Source of the DNA: an uncultured Burkholderiales bacterium
Lineage (GTDB): Bacteria > Pseudomonadota > Gammaproteobacteria > Burkholderiales > Burkholderiaceae_C
Direction of reading: 5' to 3'
Assembly (NCBI GenBank): GCA_903838355.1
Contig: CAILYC010000018.1
Span: 1 to 64,000 of the forward strand
Length of the DNA stretch: 64,000 bases
Numbering within the stretch: position 1 is the stretch's first letter; every line of letters starts with the position of its first letter. The translations under genes and the position numbers were made by a program. Of this stretch, positions 16,856 through 26,079 are shown in pieces. The notes below the pieces were generated by a model. It did no database searches. It worked only from the letters and a program-made list of their open reading frames with translations, and was not told the origin of the DNA.

Positions 16856-17779
16856 ATGATGGACATTCAAGCCCGAATCCAGCTCGCCATGGAGCATCAT
16901 TTCAAAGAAGTGCTTGTTGCTGGTACACCGCCGACGCTCAAAGCGGCAATGCTGCACGCGGTGTTCCCAGGTGGGGCTCGAATTCGTCCCCAATTGTGCA
17001 CGGCCGTGGCGATGGTGTGCGGCGAGGACAGTCCCTTGCTGACCGACGCGGGTGCGGTGGCCCTGGAATTGATGCATTGCGCCTCCTTGGTGCACGACGA
17101 TATGCCCGCCTTTGACAACGCCGCCTTGAGAAGAGGGCAAACCACGGTGCACGCCGAGTTCTCTGAGCCCATTGCGCTTTTGACCGGTGACGCTTTGATT
17201 GTGATGGCTTACCAGGTCTTGCTCAGTCTTCGCGGCAAGCAGCCTCAATGCGCGGGGTATGCCGAGCGGTTGCTCGAGATGATGGCCATCGTGAGCGAAG
17301 GGGTCGGGGCACCGCGCGGCATCGTGGCGGGACAAGCCTGGGAGTGCGAGACCAAGGTGGATTTGTGGCAATACCAGCGCGCCAAAACAGGCGCCCTTTT
17401 TTCAGCGAGCACCGCGATGGGGGCCGTGGCGGCCGGGGCCAATCCAGCGGCTTGGCATGTGTTGGGCGAGAGCCTGGGTGATGCTTATCAAATCGCAGAC
17501 GATATCAGAGACGTGATTGGTCACATTGACTTGATCGGTAAACCCGTGGGCCAAGACGCAGAACATGGCCGCCCCAGCGCCGCCCAGGCCCTCGGTCTAG
17601 AAGGCGCCAATGCGCAGTTCAAGCATTTAATTGACACAGCGGCCAAGAGTGTGCCCAACTGTGTGGGCCGCGACTTGCTTCGGGCCATGATCTTTAAGGA
17701 GTCTGAGCGTTTGGTGCCACAGCAGGCCTATCAGGATTATTTGAAGAACCAACAAAGCTCGCAGGTCAGCACCGTATGA
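16856..17779 (+). CDS. crtE: Geranylgeranyl diphosphate synthase
   Basis: A 307-aa trans-prenyltransferase producing the C20 precursor for carotenoids and for the bacteriochlorophyll tail. The first aspartate-rich motif lies in SLVHDDMPAFDNAALRRG and the second in QIADDIRD. The track ORF starts at 16763 inside the regulatory palindromes; the ATG at 16856 (AAAGG 5 bp before it) is the sensible start, with a second ATG immediately after. The stop overlaps the crtF start (ATGA). It leads the long plus-strand photosynthesis operon. Confidence 0.95.
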   Translation: MMDIQARIQLAMEHHFKEVLVAGTPPTLKAAMLHAVFPGGARIRPQLCTAVAMVCGEDSPLLTDAGAVALELMHCASLVHDDMPAFDNAALRRGQTTVHAEFSEPIALLTGDALIVMAYQVLLSLRGKQPQCAGYAERLLEMMAIVSEGVGAPRGIVAGQAWECETKVDLWQYQRAKTGALFSASTAMGAVAAGANPAAWHVLGESLGDAYQIADDIRDVIGHIDLIGKPVGQDAEHGRPSAAQALGLEGANAQFKHLIDTAAKSVPNCVGRDLLRAMIFKESERLVPQQAYQDYLKNQQSSQVSTV

Positions 17780-19050
17780 CTCTCAACATTGAGCTCGACG
17801 TTTATTCTTCCATGACAGACCCCTCGGGTTTGGGGCAGCCCCATGCTCAAGCGCCAACTTCGGTGCGGCACCAAGCCGACTGGCGCGAGCGCTTGCGCAG
17901 CACAGTGGATCGCTGGATGGTGTCACCGCTTTTGTACCGAGTGAGTGTGAGCACGTTTTTCACGCGGTGGTTTACCCAAAAGCGAACGCGCGAAGTCTTT
18001 GACTTGATGGCGGGTTTTGTTCATTTTCAGGTGTTGCTCAACTGCTTGCGCCTGGGGGTTCTAAGGCGGGTCCACGAGAGCCCTTGCACCTTGGAGGAGT
18101 TGGCGCAACAGCTGGGCTTGCCCATCGAGCGCCTGGATCGTTTGGTCTGGTCTGCGGTCGCCTTAAAGCTGGTCGATCAGCGCTCAAATGGGCGCTACGG
18201 CATTGGCCCCTTGGGCGTATTGGTGGTGAGTTACCCAGGCATCGAGGCGATGGTCGAACACAATGCGCTGCTCTATGCGGACATGGCCGACACGCCTCGA
18301 ATGCTCAAATCCCAAGCGGGTATTGAAGACGCGAAGATGCACCAGTATTGGCCTTATACCTTTGGGCAAGACGGTGTCACCGCTGAGCACAACTGCGAAC
18401 TTGAGCTCCCGCCAGAGACTCAAGCGCCGCGAGCCTCCCGAGCCTCGCTGGCCCCGCAAACTGAACGCTATTCGACACTGATGTCGGTGTCACAAAATTT
18501 TGTGATTCAAGAAATCACGGCAAGCTATGATTTCAGCCAGCATCAAACGGTCTTGGACGTGGGCTGTGGTCTGGGGCGTTTTGCCAGCACCTTGGCCCAG
18601 CAGCAGGGCGCACTCAGTCTCATGCTCATGGACTTGCCCGAGGTGGTGAAGCTCACGCAACGCAGTCACATGAACACCAATTACGTCTCGCGCATGAGTT
18701 TTGTCCCGGGCAGTTTTAAAACTGACCCCATCCCCATGGGTGCCGACTTGGTCACCCTGGTGAGAGTGGCCCATGACCACAGTGATCAAGATGTCGAGCA
18801 CCTGTTTAAAAAGATCCATGCCGCTTTACCGCTCAGGGGCAGACTGCTCTTGGCCGAGCCCATGGCCGATCCCAAAGGCGAGCGACAAGACGCGTATTTT
18901 CATTTCTATTTGATGGCCATGGGCGAAGGGCGGTTGCGAACCCCTCAAAAGCTCTCCAACATGATGCAACAAGCCGGATTTTCACGCATTGAGTTGCTGG
19001 CCAACCCCATGCCCACCCATGCCAGGATTTTGGTGGCCTACAAAACCTAG
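17776..19050 (+). CDS. crtF: Demethylspheroidene O-methyltransferase
   Basis: A 424-aa SAM-dependent methyltransferase that methylates the tertiary hydroxyl made by CrtC, forming the methoxy group of spheroidene. The N-terminal winged-helix/dimerisation part includes RLGVLRRV and LEELAQQLGLPIERLDRLV. The SAM site is TVLDVGCGLGRFASTL and the catalytic domain ends in MPTHARILVAYK. It is slightly longer than usual, partly from a linker near residues 210-235. The ATG at 17776 couples to crtE by ATGA; an internal ATG (MTDPSG) is possible. Confidence 0.93.
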   Translation: MTLNIELDVYSSMTDPSGLGQPHAQAPTSVRHQADWRERLRSTVDRWMVSPLLYRVSVSTFFTRWFTQKRTREVFDLMAGFVHFQVLLNCLRLGVLRRVHESPCTLEELAQQLGLPIERLDRLVWSAVALKLVDQRSNGRYGIGPLGVLVVSYPGIEAMVEHNALLYADMADTPRMLKSQAGIEDAKMHQYWPYTFGQDGVTAEHNCELELPPETQAPRASRASLAPQTERYSTLMSVSQNFVIQEITASYDFSQHQTVLDVGCGLGRFASTLAQQQGALSLMLMDLPEVVKLTQRSHMNTNYVSRMSFVPGSFKTDPIPMGADLVTLVRVAHDHSDQDVEHLFKKIHAALPLRGRLLLAEPMADPKGERQDAYFHFYLMAMGEGRLRTPQKLSNMMQQAGFSRIELLANPMPTHARILVAYKT

Positions 19051-19077
19051 TGTTTCCCCTAATGCTCATCTTGAATG

Positions 19078-19095
19078 TGTCAATTAACATTGACG
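19078..19095. promoter_or_regulatory. PpsR/CrtJ-type site upstream of bchC
   Basis: TGTCAATTAACATTGACG fits TGT-N12-AC(A/G), with perfect GTCAAT/ATTGAC arms, 29 bp before the bchC ATG. The right arm is TTGACG, usable as a -35 element. It suggests an internal bchCXYZ-puf promoter. Confidence 0.7.
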
Positions 19096-19123
19096 CTAAC
19101 TTTTGTAAAAAGAGAATTACACC

Positions 19124-20071
19124 ATGAGTGCACACGCGGTACTTTTTGAGGGACCTAAAAACATCAAGCTCAGTCCCTTGGACGTGGCCGAAATGGTCGA
19201 AGGGGACATCAAGATTGAGGTCTCTTACACAGGAATCAGCACAGGTACTGAGCGACTCTTGTGGGATGGCAGCATGCCGCCTTTTCCGGGCATGGGCTAC
19301 CCCCTGGTGCCGGGCTACGAGACAGTGGGGCGTGTGGTGAAAAACCATTCAGAAAAGCACTTCAAAGATGGCGAATACGTCTTTGTGCCAGGCGCCTATT
19401 CTTTCAAGAATGTTCACAATCTCTTTGGCGGGTCGGGCTCACAGCTGGTCGTGCCGGCCGACCGTGTGGTGCGGGTGGCTCAAGAGCACGCCAAAAATGC
19501 CACGCTCTTGGCCTTGGCGGCAACGGTTTACCACAGTGTGTCCAAGGGTGGCGCCATGAATCCGGCTCAACCGCCCGATTTGATTGTGGGTCACGGCATC
19601 ATGGGCAGATTGCTCGCGCGCATGACCGTGGCCGCTGGCATGCCTGCCCCGACCGTGTGGGAGATCAACCCCGCTCGGGCCACAGGTGCCCAAGGCTACA
19701 AGGTCATCGACCCTCGAGACGACACAAAGAAAGACTACAAGGCCATTTATGACGTGAGCGGTGACTCGTCCTTGCTCAACAAACTCATTGGTCACTTGGC
19801 CCCAGGTGGGGAGGTGGTGCTGGCAGGGTTTTACACCCAAGACCTCGCGTTCACCTTTGCCTCGGCTTTTATGAAAGAGCCTCAAATTCGGGTGTCTGCA
19901 CAGTGGAAAAAATGCGACCTGGACGCGGTCTCTGAGCTCATGAACACGGGGCGTTTGTCATTTGATGATTTGATCACCCATGACAGCGCGCCCGCCCTAG
20001 CGCAAACGGCTTATGAAACGGCCTTTTGCGATCCCCAATGTCTCAAAATGATTCTTGACTGGAGAAACTAA
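19124..20071 (+). CDS. bchC: 3-hydroxyethyl bacteriochlorophyllide a dehydrogenase
   Basis: A 315-aa medium-chain dehydrogenase that oxidises the C3 hydroxyethyl group to acetyl late in bacteriochlorophyll a synthesis. The N-terminus reads MSAHAVLFEGPKNIKLSPLD. YTGISTGTERLLWDG and GYPLVPGYETVGRV are typical of BchC, followed by an NAD(P)-binding domain with IVGHGIMGRLLARM. Its TAA overlaps the bchX ATG (TAATG). It has its own PpsR-type site upstream. Confidence 0.96.
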   Translation: MSAHAVLFEGPKNIKLSPLDVAEMVEGDIKIEVSYTGISTGTERLLWDGSMPPFPGMGYPLVPGYETVGRVVKNHSEKHFKDGEYVFVPGAYSFKNVHNLFGGSGSQLVVPADRVVRVAQEHAKNATLLALAATVYHSVSKGGAMNPAQPPDLIVGHGIMGRLLARMTVAAGMPAPTVWEINPARATGAQGYKVIDPRDDTKKDYKAIYDVSGDSSLLNKLIGHLAPGGEVVLAGFYTQDLAFTFASAFMKEPQIRVSAQWKKCDLDAVSELMNTGRLSFDDLITHDSAPALAQTAYETAFCDPQCLKMILDWRN

Positions 20072-21093
20072 TGTCACAACCCACGAATTCAAACGCCAAG
20101 GTTCAAGAGCAGACCATTCAGTTCACACAGCGCTTGCGAGATGAAGCACACCATGAGCCCGACCAAGTGCATTCGGGTGAAGTCACCAAAGAAACTCAAA
20201 TCATTGCCATCTATGGTAAAGGCGGCATTGGCAAGAGCTTCACTTTGGCCAACTTGAGTTACATGATGGCCCAGCAAGGTAAGAAAGTCTTGCTGATTGG
20301 TTGTGACCCCAAAAGCGACACCACCTCCTTGCTCTTTGGTGGCAAGGCCTGTCCCACCATCATTGAAACATCGTCAAAGAAGAAACTCGCTGGCGAAGCG
20401 GTGAGCATTGGTGACGTCTGCTTCAAGCGTGACGGTGTCTTCGCCATGGAGCTCGGTGGGCCTGAGGTCGGTCGCGGCTGCGGTGGGCGTGGCATCATCC
20501 ACGGCTTTGAGACCTTGGAGAAATTGGGCTTTCATGAGTGGGGCTTTGACTATGTGCTGCTCGACTTTTTGGGAGACGTGGTTTGTGGTGGTTTTGGTCT
20601 GCCAATTGCGCGTGACATGTGCCAAAAGGTGATTGTCGTGGCCTCCAACGATTTGCAGTCGCTTTATGTGGCCAACAATGTCTGCTCGGCCGTGGAATAC
20701 TTTAGAAAGCTCGGTGGCAATGTGGGTGTCGCTGGCATGGTGATCAACAAGGACGACGGCACCGGTGAAGCCGAGCAGTTTGCCGAGCGTGCTGGGATTC
20801 CTGTGCTTGCGGCCATTCCCGCCAACGAAGACATTCGCAGAAAAAGTGCAAGCTACGAGATCATTGGGCGTGCCGAGAGCCAATGGGGGCCGCTCTTTGC
20901 GGATTTGGCGCAAAACGTGGCCGAGGCGCCTCCCCAGCGCCCCAAGCCCTTGAGCCAAGATGAATTGTTGTCTCTCTTTAGCGCCGATACGGTGGGTCGC
21001 AATGTGGTGCTGCAGCCAGCCACCGAAGTGGACATGCGAGGGGCGAGCGTCATCACCAAGCCCACACTGGAAGTGATTTACGACGAGGCGTGA
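20071..21093 (+). CDS. bchX: Chlorophyllide a reductase, iron protein subunit
   Basis: A 340-aa NifH-like ATPase donating electrons to BchYZ for reduction of the C7-C8 bond of chlorophyllide a. The P-loop is [17 protein letters not shown]. The Fe-S ligand cysteines lie in GRGCGGRGIIHG and [14 protein letters not shown]. The ~35-residue extension before the P-loop is usual for BchX and distinguishes it from BchL. A pyrimidine-rich gap of about 100 bp separates it from bchY. Confidence 0.97.
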   Translation: MSQPTNSNAKVQEQTIQFTQRLRDEAHHEPDQVHSGEVTKETQIIAIYGKGGIGKSFTLANLSYMMAQQGKKVLLIGCDPKSDTTSLLFGGKACPTIIETSSKKKLAGEAVSIGDVCFKRDGVFAMELGGPEVGRGCGGRGIIHGFETLEKLGFHEWGFDYVLLDFLGDVVCGGFGLPIARDMCQKVIVVASNDLQSLYVANNVCSAVEYFRKLGGNVGVAGMVINKDDGTGEAEQFAERAGIPVLAAIPANEDIRRKSASYEIIGRAESQWGPLFADLAQNVAEAPPQRPKPLSQDELLSLFSADTVGRNVVLQPATEVDMRGASVITKPTLEVIYDEA

Positions 21094-21196
21094 GGCCTGA
21101 CTTTACGCCCATTCCTCACCCCCATTTCCCCACGCCACTTCACCACACCATTTCATCCAAGACCTCACCACGCCACAAGGTCAACAACACACTGCC

Positions 21197-22720
21197 ATGG
21201 ACACCAAGACCATCCCGATCAAAGCTGTGAGCGATATTCCCCTCGAGGGGGCTGCTTGTCACGCCCCTCAGGAGTCGATGATTTCTGCGGCCCAAGCCGC
21301 GGGAAAGGCTGAAATACTCAAGCGCTATGCCCTCGATTACCCCAAAGGCCCTCACGATCAACCCCAGAGCATGTGCCCCGCCTTTGGCTCATTGCGGGTG
21401 GGCTTGCGCATGAGCCGCACGGCCACCATCCTCTCGGGTTCCGCTTGTTGTGTCTATGGCCTCACCTTCACCTCGCATTTTTATGGCGCGCGCCGCAGTG
21501 TTGGCTACGTGCCCTTCAACTCCGAGACCTTGGTGACGGGCAAGCTCTTTGAGGATATCCGCGAAGCGGTGCACCAACAGGCCGATCCCGAAAAATACGA
21601 TGCCATCGTGATCATCAATTTATGTGTGCCCACCGCCAGCGGAGTCCCCTTGCAACTCTTGCCCAAAGAGATCAATGGTGTGCGCATCATCGGCATTGAT
21701 GTTCCAGGCTTTGGTGTGCCCACCCACGCTGAGGCCAAAGACGTGCTCGCGGGCGCCATGCTCAAGTATGCCCGTCAAGAGGTCATGAATGGACCCGTGC
21801 CCGCACCCAAAAGGGGGCGCCAAGCCTTGCCGACTGTGACCCTTCTTGGAGAAATGTTTCCGGCCGACCCCATGGGGATCGCACAATTGATTGAGCCCAT
21901 GGGTTTGGCGGTGGGCTCGACTGTGCCGACCCGCGAGTGGCGCGAGCTCTATGCCGCCTTGGACGGCAGTGTGGTGGCTGCCATCCACCCGTTTTACACC
22001 GCATGTGTTCGCGAGTTCGAAGCCGCTGGCCGTCCCGTGGTGGGCTCTGCCCCCGTGGGAGTCGAAGGCACCCACGACTGGCTGCAGCACATTGGCCAAA
22101 GTGTTGGCGTATCACAAGAAAAAATTGATGCGGCCCGCAACAAGTCGCTGGCCGCGATCCGTGGCGTGCTGGCGGCCAAACCGATCAAGGGTCGCATCAC
22201 CTTGAGTGGTTACGAGGGCTCCGAATTGATAGTGGCCCGTCTCTTGGTGGAGTGTGGTGCCGACTTGCGCTATGTGGGTTCGGCCTGTCCGGCCACGCCT
22301 TGGAACACGAACGACGCGGAGTGGCTCAAGAGCAAAGGCGTCCAGGTTCAATTCCGGGCTTCGCTCGAGCAAGACCTCGAAGCGGTCAAAGCCTATGAAC
22401 CGAATTTGGCCATCGGCACCACCCCAGTGGTGCAGTATGCCAAAGAGGCCTGTATACCATCTCTTTATTTCACCAATTTGATTTCTGCGCGCCCCTTGAT
22501 GGGGGTCGCGGGTGCGGGCTCCTTGATTCAGGTGGTGAATGCGGCCATTGGCAACCAACATCGCTTCAATCAAATGAAAGATTTTTTTGGTGCGGTGGGC
22601 CGCGGTGATGCTTCGGGCGTTTGGTCAGACAAGCCAAAAGAGCATCCCGAATTCAGGGCCGAGAACCGCCGCCAGATGGAGAAGAAAAACAAACAGCGCA
22701 AAGCGCAGGAGATGGGCTGA
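21197..22720 (+). CDS. bchY: Chlorophyllide a reductase subunit Y
   Basis: A 507-aa NifD-like catalytic subunit of chlorophyllide a reductase. Cluster-ligating cysteines lie in [20 protein letters not shown] and [10 protein letters not shown]; the C-terminal part shows [20 protein letters not shown]. It works with BchX and BchZ. The charged lysine-rich C-terminus overlaps the bchZ start by one base (TGATG), suggesting coupled synthesis of the two subunits. Confidence 0.97.
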   Translation: MDTKTIPIKAVSDIPLEGAACHAPQESMISAAQAAGKAEILKRYALDYPKGPHDQPQSMCPAFGSLRVGLRMSRTATILSGSACCVYGLTFTSHFYGARRSVGYVPFNSETLVTGKLFEDIREAVHQQADPEKYDAIVIINLCVPTASGVPLQLLPKEINGVRIIGIDVPGFGVPTHAEAKDVLAGAMLKYARQEVMNGPVPAPKRGRQALPTVTLLGEMFPADPMGIAQLIEPMGLAVGSTVPTREWRELYAALDGSVVAAIHPFYTACVREFEAAGRPVVGSAPVGVEGTHDWLQHIGQSVGVSQEKIDAARNKSLAAIRGVLAAKPIKGRITLSGYEGSELIVARLLVECGADLRYVGSACPATPWNTNDAEWLKSKGVQVQFRASLEQDLEAVKAYEPNLAIGTTPVVQYAKEACIPSLYFTNLISARPLMGVAGAGSLIQVVNAAIGNQHRFNQMKDFFGAVGRGDASGVWSDKPKEHPEFRAENRRQMEKKNKQRKAQEMG

Positions 22721-24228
22721 TGTTTGTCATTGACCACGACCGAGCCGGCGGCTACTGGGGAGCCGTCTATGTCTTTACCGCCATCAAAGGACTGCAAGTC
22801 GTCATCGATGGACCCGTTGGGTGTGAGAATTTGCCGGTGACCTCCGTGCTGCATTACACCGATGCTTTGCCTCCCCATGAGTTGCCCATTGTGGTGACCG
22901 GGTTGGCCGAGGAGCAGCTCGGTCGCGAGGGCACCGAAGGCGCCATGAAGCGCGCTCATTCAAGCCTCGACCCGGATTTGCCCTCGGTGGTGGTGACGGG
23001 CTCCATTGCCGAGATGATTGGTGGGGGCGTGACGCCAGAGGGCACCAACTTGATGCGGTTTTTACCGCGCACCATTGACGAAGACCAGTGGCAGTGTGCC
23101 AACCGGGCCATGTCTTGGTTGTGGTCCGAGTATGGTCTCAAAAAAGTGCCCAAACGCGCTCGCAAAGAGGGCGAGCGACCCCGTGTGAACATCATCGGCC
23201 CGTGCTACGGCACCTTCAACTCGGCCAGCGATGTCGCTGAGATCCGTCGTTTGGTGCAAGGCATTGGGGCGGAGATCAATATGGTCTTCCCGCTGGGTTC
23301 GCATTTGTCAGACGTCTCGCGTTTGGTTGAATCCGATGTCAACATTTGCATGTACCGCGAATTTGGTCGCTCCTTGTGTGAGACTTTGGATCGGCCATAT
23401 TTACAAGCGCCCATCGGTCTTCACAGCACCACAATGTTTTTGCGCAAGCTCGGGGAACTCACCGGTCTTGATCCCGAGCCCTTCATCGATCGTGAAAAGC
23501 ACACCACGTTAAAGCCCGTGTGGGATTTGTGGCGCTCGGTGACACAGGACTTTTTTGCAACAGCGAGTTTTGCTGTCGTGGCCAATGAAACTTACACACG
23601 GGGTCTTAAAAATTTTCTAGAAGTGGAGATGGGCTTGCCCTGTCGCTTTGCAGTGTCGCGCATGCCTGGACAAAAGACCGACAACGAAGAGGTCCGTCAA
23701 AAGGTCTATAAAGAGACCCCCCTCATCATGTTTGGCAGCTACAACGAGCGCATGTATTTGAGTGAGATTGGCGCAAGAGGTCCAATGCGGCCATGCTTCA
23801 TCCCGGCGTCCTTTCCTGGGGCCATTATTCGCCGCCACACTGGAACGCCCTTCATGGGCTACAGCGGGGCGTCTTATTTGGTACAAGAGGTCTGCAATGC
23901 GCTTTTTGATGCGCTGTTCAATATTTTGCCCTTGGGCACCGACATGGACCGCGCCGAATCAACCCTTTCTCGTGGGGTCGTGGCACCTAGCCAATTGCCT
24001 TGGAGCGAAGAGGCGCAAAGCTTGATGCGTGCGTGTGTCGGCGCGCAACCGGTGCTCGTGCAGATCTCGGCAGCCAAAACCTTGCGCGACACCACCGACC
24101 GGGCTGCCCTAGAAGCGGGTGAAAACGAGGTCAGTGCCGCACGACTTCTCGTCGTGGCCAAATCGTTTGGATGGGCGCCAGACGAGGACGCTGCAGCTGA
24201 GCATGAATCCAAAGGCGTGACGGCATGA
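22720..24228 (+). CDS. bchZ: Chlorophyllide a reductase subunit Z
   Basis: A 502-aa NifK-like partner of BchY. The N-terminus [20 protein letters not shown] and [20 protein letters not shown] are hallmark BchZ sequences, as is [19 protein letters not shown]. The track ORF begins 99 nt earlier within bchY; the ATG at 22720 overlapping the bchY stop is the real start. The last gene before the puf genes; a 181-bp leader follows. Confidence 0.97.
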   Translation: MFVIDHDRAGGYWGAVYVFTAIKGLQVVIDGPVGCENLPVTSVLHYTDALPPHELPIVVTGLAEEQLGREGTEGAMKRAHSSLDPDLPSVVVTGSIAEMIGGGVTPEGTNLMRFLPRTIDEDQWQCANRAMSWLWSEYGLKKVPKRARKEGERPRVNIIGPCYGTFNSASDVAEIRRLVQGIGAEINMVFPLGSHLSDVSRLVESDVNICMYREFGRSLCETLDRPYLQAPIGLHSTTMFLRKLGELTGLDPEPFIDREKHTTLKPVWDLWRSVTQDFFATASFAVVANETYTRGLKNFLEVEMGLPCRFAVSRMPGQKTDNEEVRQKVYKETPLIMFGSYNERMYLSEIGARGPMRPCFIPASFPGAIIRRHTGTPFMGYSGASYLVQEVCNALFDALFNILPLGTDMDRAESTLSRGVVAPSQLPWSEEAQSLMRACVGAQPVLVQISAAKTLRDTTDRAALEAGENEVSAARLLVVAKSFGWAPDEDAAAEHESKGVTA

Positions 24229-24409
24229 GCCCCACGCCACAACATTTGAACCAAATCATGGGAGTGTGCTTCAACATCGCCGCCGATCGGACGCGACTTG
24301 AAGCCTCTGCCGAGCAATGCAGCAACGTTGGGTTGCGGCTGCCCAGGGTGCGCGGGCTGTGCGCGTCAATGGTCCAAGTGACCAATTTTCTTCAACAAGG
24401 AGCATTCAT

Positions 24410-24553
24410 ATGTCTAATCGGACGTCCATTTCCGGCCTGACCGACGAAGAAGCTCAGGAGTTCCACCATTACTGGGTCCAAGGATTAGTGGGGTTTGTGG
24501 CTGTCGCTGCAATTGCTCACATGTTGGTCTGGGCATGGCGGCCCTGGTTCTGA
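24410..24553 (+). CDS. pufB: Light-harvesting 1 beta polypeptide
   Basis: A 47-aa LH1 antenna subunit with one transmembrane helix. [15 protein letters not shown] precedes the helix, and [14 protein letters not shown] carries the bacteriochlorophyll-ligating histidine and the conserved aromatic C-terminus. The start is the ATG at 24410 after AAGGAG; the longer ORF at 24317 is spurious. It forms the LH1 ring with PufA. Unusually, another small membrane-protein gene separates it from pufA. Confidence 0.96.
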   Translation: MSNRTSISGLTDEEAQEFHHYWVQGLVGFVAVAAIAHMLVWAWRPWF

Positions 24554-24587
24554 GTTTAGGTAAGTTTTTTTTCTGAGGAGTTTAACC

Positions 24588-24812
24588 ATGTCAAACGTGA
24601 TCAACGAAAGTCATCGATCCATTGCGCAAAAAGAGCGCTTTGGTGACATGCTGATGTTTGTGCCTTGCTTTGTGGTTTTGTTGGCCGTTGCTTTACTGGG
24701 TCAATTGATCGGTTTTCATTGGCGAACTTGGCTGAGTGGCGCTGAGGACTCACACAACATGGTCGTTGGCATCAAGACGGCGGTTTACACCTTTATGTCC
24801 CATATCAATTAG
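24588..24812 (+). CDS. Unrecognised 74-aa single-TM protein inserted between pufB and pufA
   Basis: I do not recognise this protein. It has a polar N-terminus (about 20 aa), one hydrophobic helix ([20 protein letters not shown]), a HWRTWLSG segment and an amphipathic-looking C-terminus ending [10 protein letters not shown] strong GAGGAG lies 8-9 bp before its ATG, and the pufA RBS overlaps its stop codon, so it is embedded in the translated puf mRNA. LH1 beta and alpha genes are normally adjacent. An RC-LH1 accessory subunit (functionally like PufX, protein W or the LH1 gamma chain) is the inferred role. W-R-x-W resembles the LH beta C-terminus, but the helix lacks the A-x-x-x-H ligand pattern. 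Confidence 0.8.
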   Translation: MSNVINESHRSIAQKERFGDMLMFVPCFVVLLAVALLGQLIGFHWRTWLSGAEDSHNMVVGIKTAVYTFMSHIN

Positions 24813-24822
24813 GAGAATAGCC

Positions 24823-25029
24823 ATGTGGAGAGTTTGGCGACTGTTTGATCCCTTGAGAGCCATGGTGGTACAGGGAATTTTTCTGTTTACGCTGGCAGCA
24901 ATGATTCACCTCATTTTGCTCAGTACCAACAAATACAACTGGTTTGATGGTCCTCGTGTGAAGCAGCCCGCTGCGGCCTCGGCGCAAAACGCACCCATGC
25001 CCACGCCCGCTGCTGTCACGAAGTCTTGA
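24823..25029 (+). CDS. pufA: Light-harvesting 1 alpha polypeptide
   Basis: A 68-aa LH1 alpha subunit: [15 protein letters not shown] at the cytoplasmic side, a transmembrane helix with [11 protein letters not shown] carrying the bacteriochlorophyll-binding histidine, NKYNWFDG, then an Ala/Pro-rich periplasmic tail that may be trimmed. The ATG at 24823 is confirmed by AGGAG overlapping the preceding gene's stop; the track ORF at 24736 is longer and wrong. A strong hairpin follows before pufL. Confidence 0.96.
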   Translation: MWRVWRLFDPLRAMVVQGIFLFTLAAMIHLILLSTNKYNWFDGPRVKQPAAASAQNAPMPTPAAVTKS

Positions 25030-25054
25030 ACGACTGAGTTTTTTGAGGGTAGGG

Positions 25055-25103
25055 TGCAGGTACGCAGGCTTGGGTCTTGTCCCCCAAGTCTGCAGTACCT
25101 GCA
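25055..25103 (+). promoter_or_regulatory. Intercistronic mRNA hairpin between pufA and pufL
   Basis: A long imperfect stem pairs TGCAGGTAC...CTTGGG with CCCAAG...GTACCTGCA around a short TCTTGTC-type loop, with no T-tract. In Rhodobacter, hairpins at this place protect the pufBA mRNA from 3' decay and give excess antenna over reaction-centre transcript. Position and structure fit that role here. Confidence 0.8.
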
Positions 25104-25170
25104 TTTTGTGAGTTTTTGGATTTGAAATTTCGTTGGTTTTTTGCTTGTGCAGGCAAAGGAGGGCTTTAAG

Positions 25171-25995
25171 ATGGCCATGCTGAGTTTTGAGAAAAAATAC
25201 CGAGTCCGCGGAGGCACCCTGATTGGGGGTGACTTGTTTGACTTCTGGGTGGGTCCATTTTTCGTGGGCTTTTTTGGTGTCACAACATTCTTTTTCTCAG
25301 TGCTGGGTACTGCCCTCATCTTGTACGGGGCGGCCATGGGGCCGACTTGGAATCTTTGGCAAATCAGTATCGCACCGCCTGATTTGTCTTATGGGTTGAA
25401 GCTCGCGCCCATGATGAAGGGTGGCTTGTGGCAATGGATCACGGTGTGCGCTTTGGGCGCCTTTGTGTCTTGGGCACTTCGGGAGGTGGAGATTTGTCGC
25501 AAACTCGGCATGGGTCTGCATGTGCCAGTGGCTTATAGCTTTGCGGTTTTTGCGTATTTCACCCTAGAAGTGGTGCGTCCAGTTTTGATGGGAGCTTGGG
25601 GACACGCCTTTCCCTACGGAATTTTTAGTCACTTGGACTGGGTCTCCAACGTGGGCTACCAATACTTGCACTTTCACTACAACCCCGCGCACATGATTGC
25701 GGTTACCTTTTTCTTCACCACCACTTTTGCATTGGCTTTGCACGGCGCTTTGGTGCTCTCGGCCACCAACCCCAAGCCTGGCGACGCGGTCAAGTCTCCT
25801 GAGCATGAGGATACCTTTTTCCGCGACATTGTTGGCTACTCCATTGGGACACTGGGGATTCACCGCTTGGGTTTATTTTTGGCATTGGCGGCAGTTTTCT
25901 TTTCTGCCGTTTGTATTGTCATCAGTGGACCCTTTTGGTCGCGTGGTTGGCCCGAGTGGTGGGGTTGGTGGTTGAACATGCCCATTTGGCACTGA
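25171..25995 (+). CDS. pufL: Photosynthetic reaction centre L subunit
   Basis: A 274-aa, five-helix membrane protein of the type-II reaction centre. [20 protein letters not shown] and [16 protein letters not shown] are the conserved N-terminus. [11 protein letters not shown] and [11 protein letters not shown] supply histidines for the special pair, accessory pigments and iron, and [17 protein letters not shown] completes the quinone/iron region. The start is ATG 25171 after AAAGGAGG, not the track start at 25141. An 84-bp gap with a short hairpin (26038-26054) separates it from pufM. Confidence 0.98.
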   Translation: MAMLSFEKKYRVRGGTLIGGDLFDFWVGPFFVGFFGVTTFFFSVLGTALILYGAAMGPTWNLWQISIAPPDLSYGLKLAPMMKGGLWQWITVCALGAFVSWALREVEICRKLGMGLHVPVAYSFAVFAYFTLEVVRPVLMGAWGHAFPYGIFSHLDWVSNVGYQYLHFHYNPAHMIAVTFFFTTTFALALHGALVLSATNPKPGDAVKSPEHEDTFFRDIVGYSIGTLGIHRLGLFLALAAVFFSAVCIVISGPFWSRGWPEWWGWWLNMPIWH

Positions 25996-26037
25996 TGTTC
26001 TTGAACGCTCAAACAAGATAAATATCAACCTGGAAAG

Positions 26038-26054
26038 ATGAGTATCGCACTCAT
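26038..26054 (+). promoter_or_regulatory. Short hairpin between pufL and pufM
   Basis: ATGAGT and ACTCAT form a perfect 6-bp stem around ATCGC, with no T-tract. It may influence mRNA stability between the two reaction-centre genes; it could also be chance. Confidence 0.4.
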
Positions 26055-26079
26055 TGTCAAAGCTTAAAGGAAGGTCAGC

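Noticed and set aside
19051-19068. Possible second PpsR site before bchC (TGT-N12-TCA)
   Set aside because: The right half does not match and the spacing to the good site is 9 bp, not 8; too degenerate to call.
24225-24440. 71-aa ORF with ATGA overlap to bchZ, position of pufQ in Rhodobacter
   Set aside because: No transmembrane helix or PufQ-like sequence, no clear family, and it runs out of frame into pufB. More likely the puf leader.
24588-24812. Reading orf74 as a normal LH1 beta or alpha polypeptide
   Set aside because: Genuine pufB and pufA flank it, and it lacks the conserved histidine ligand of antenna helices.
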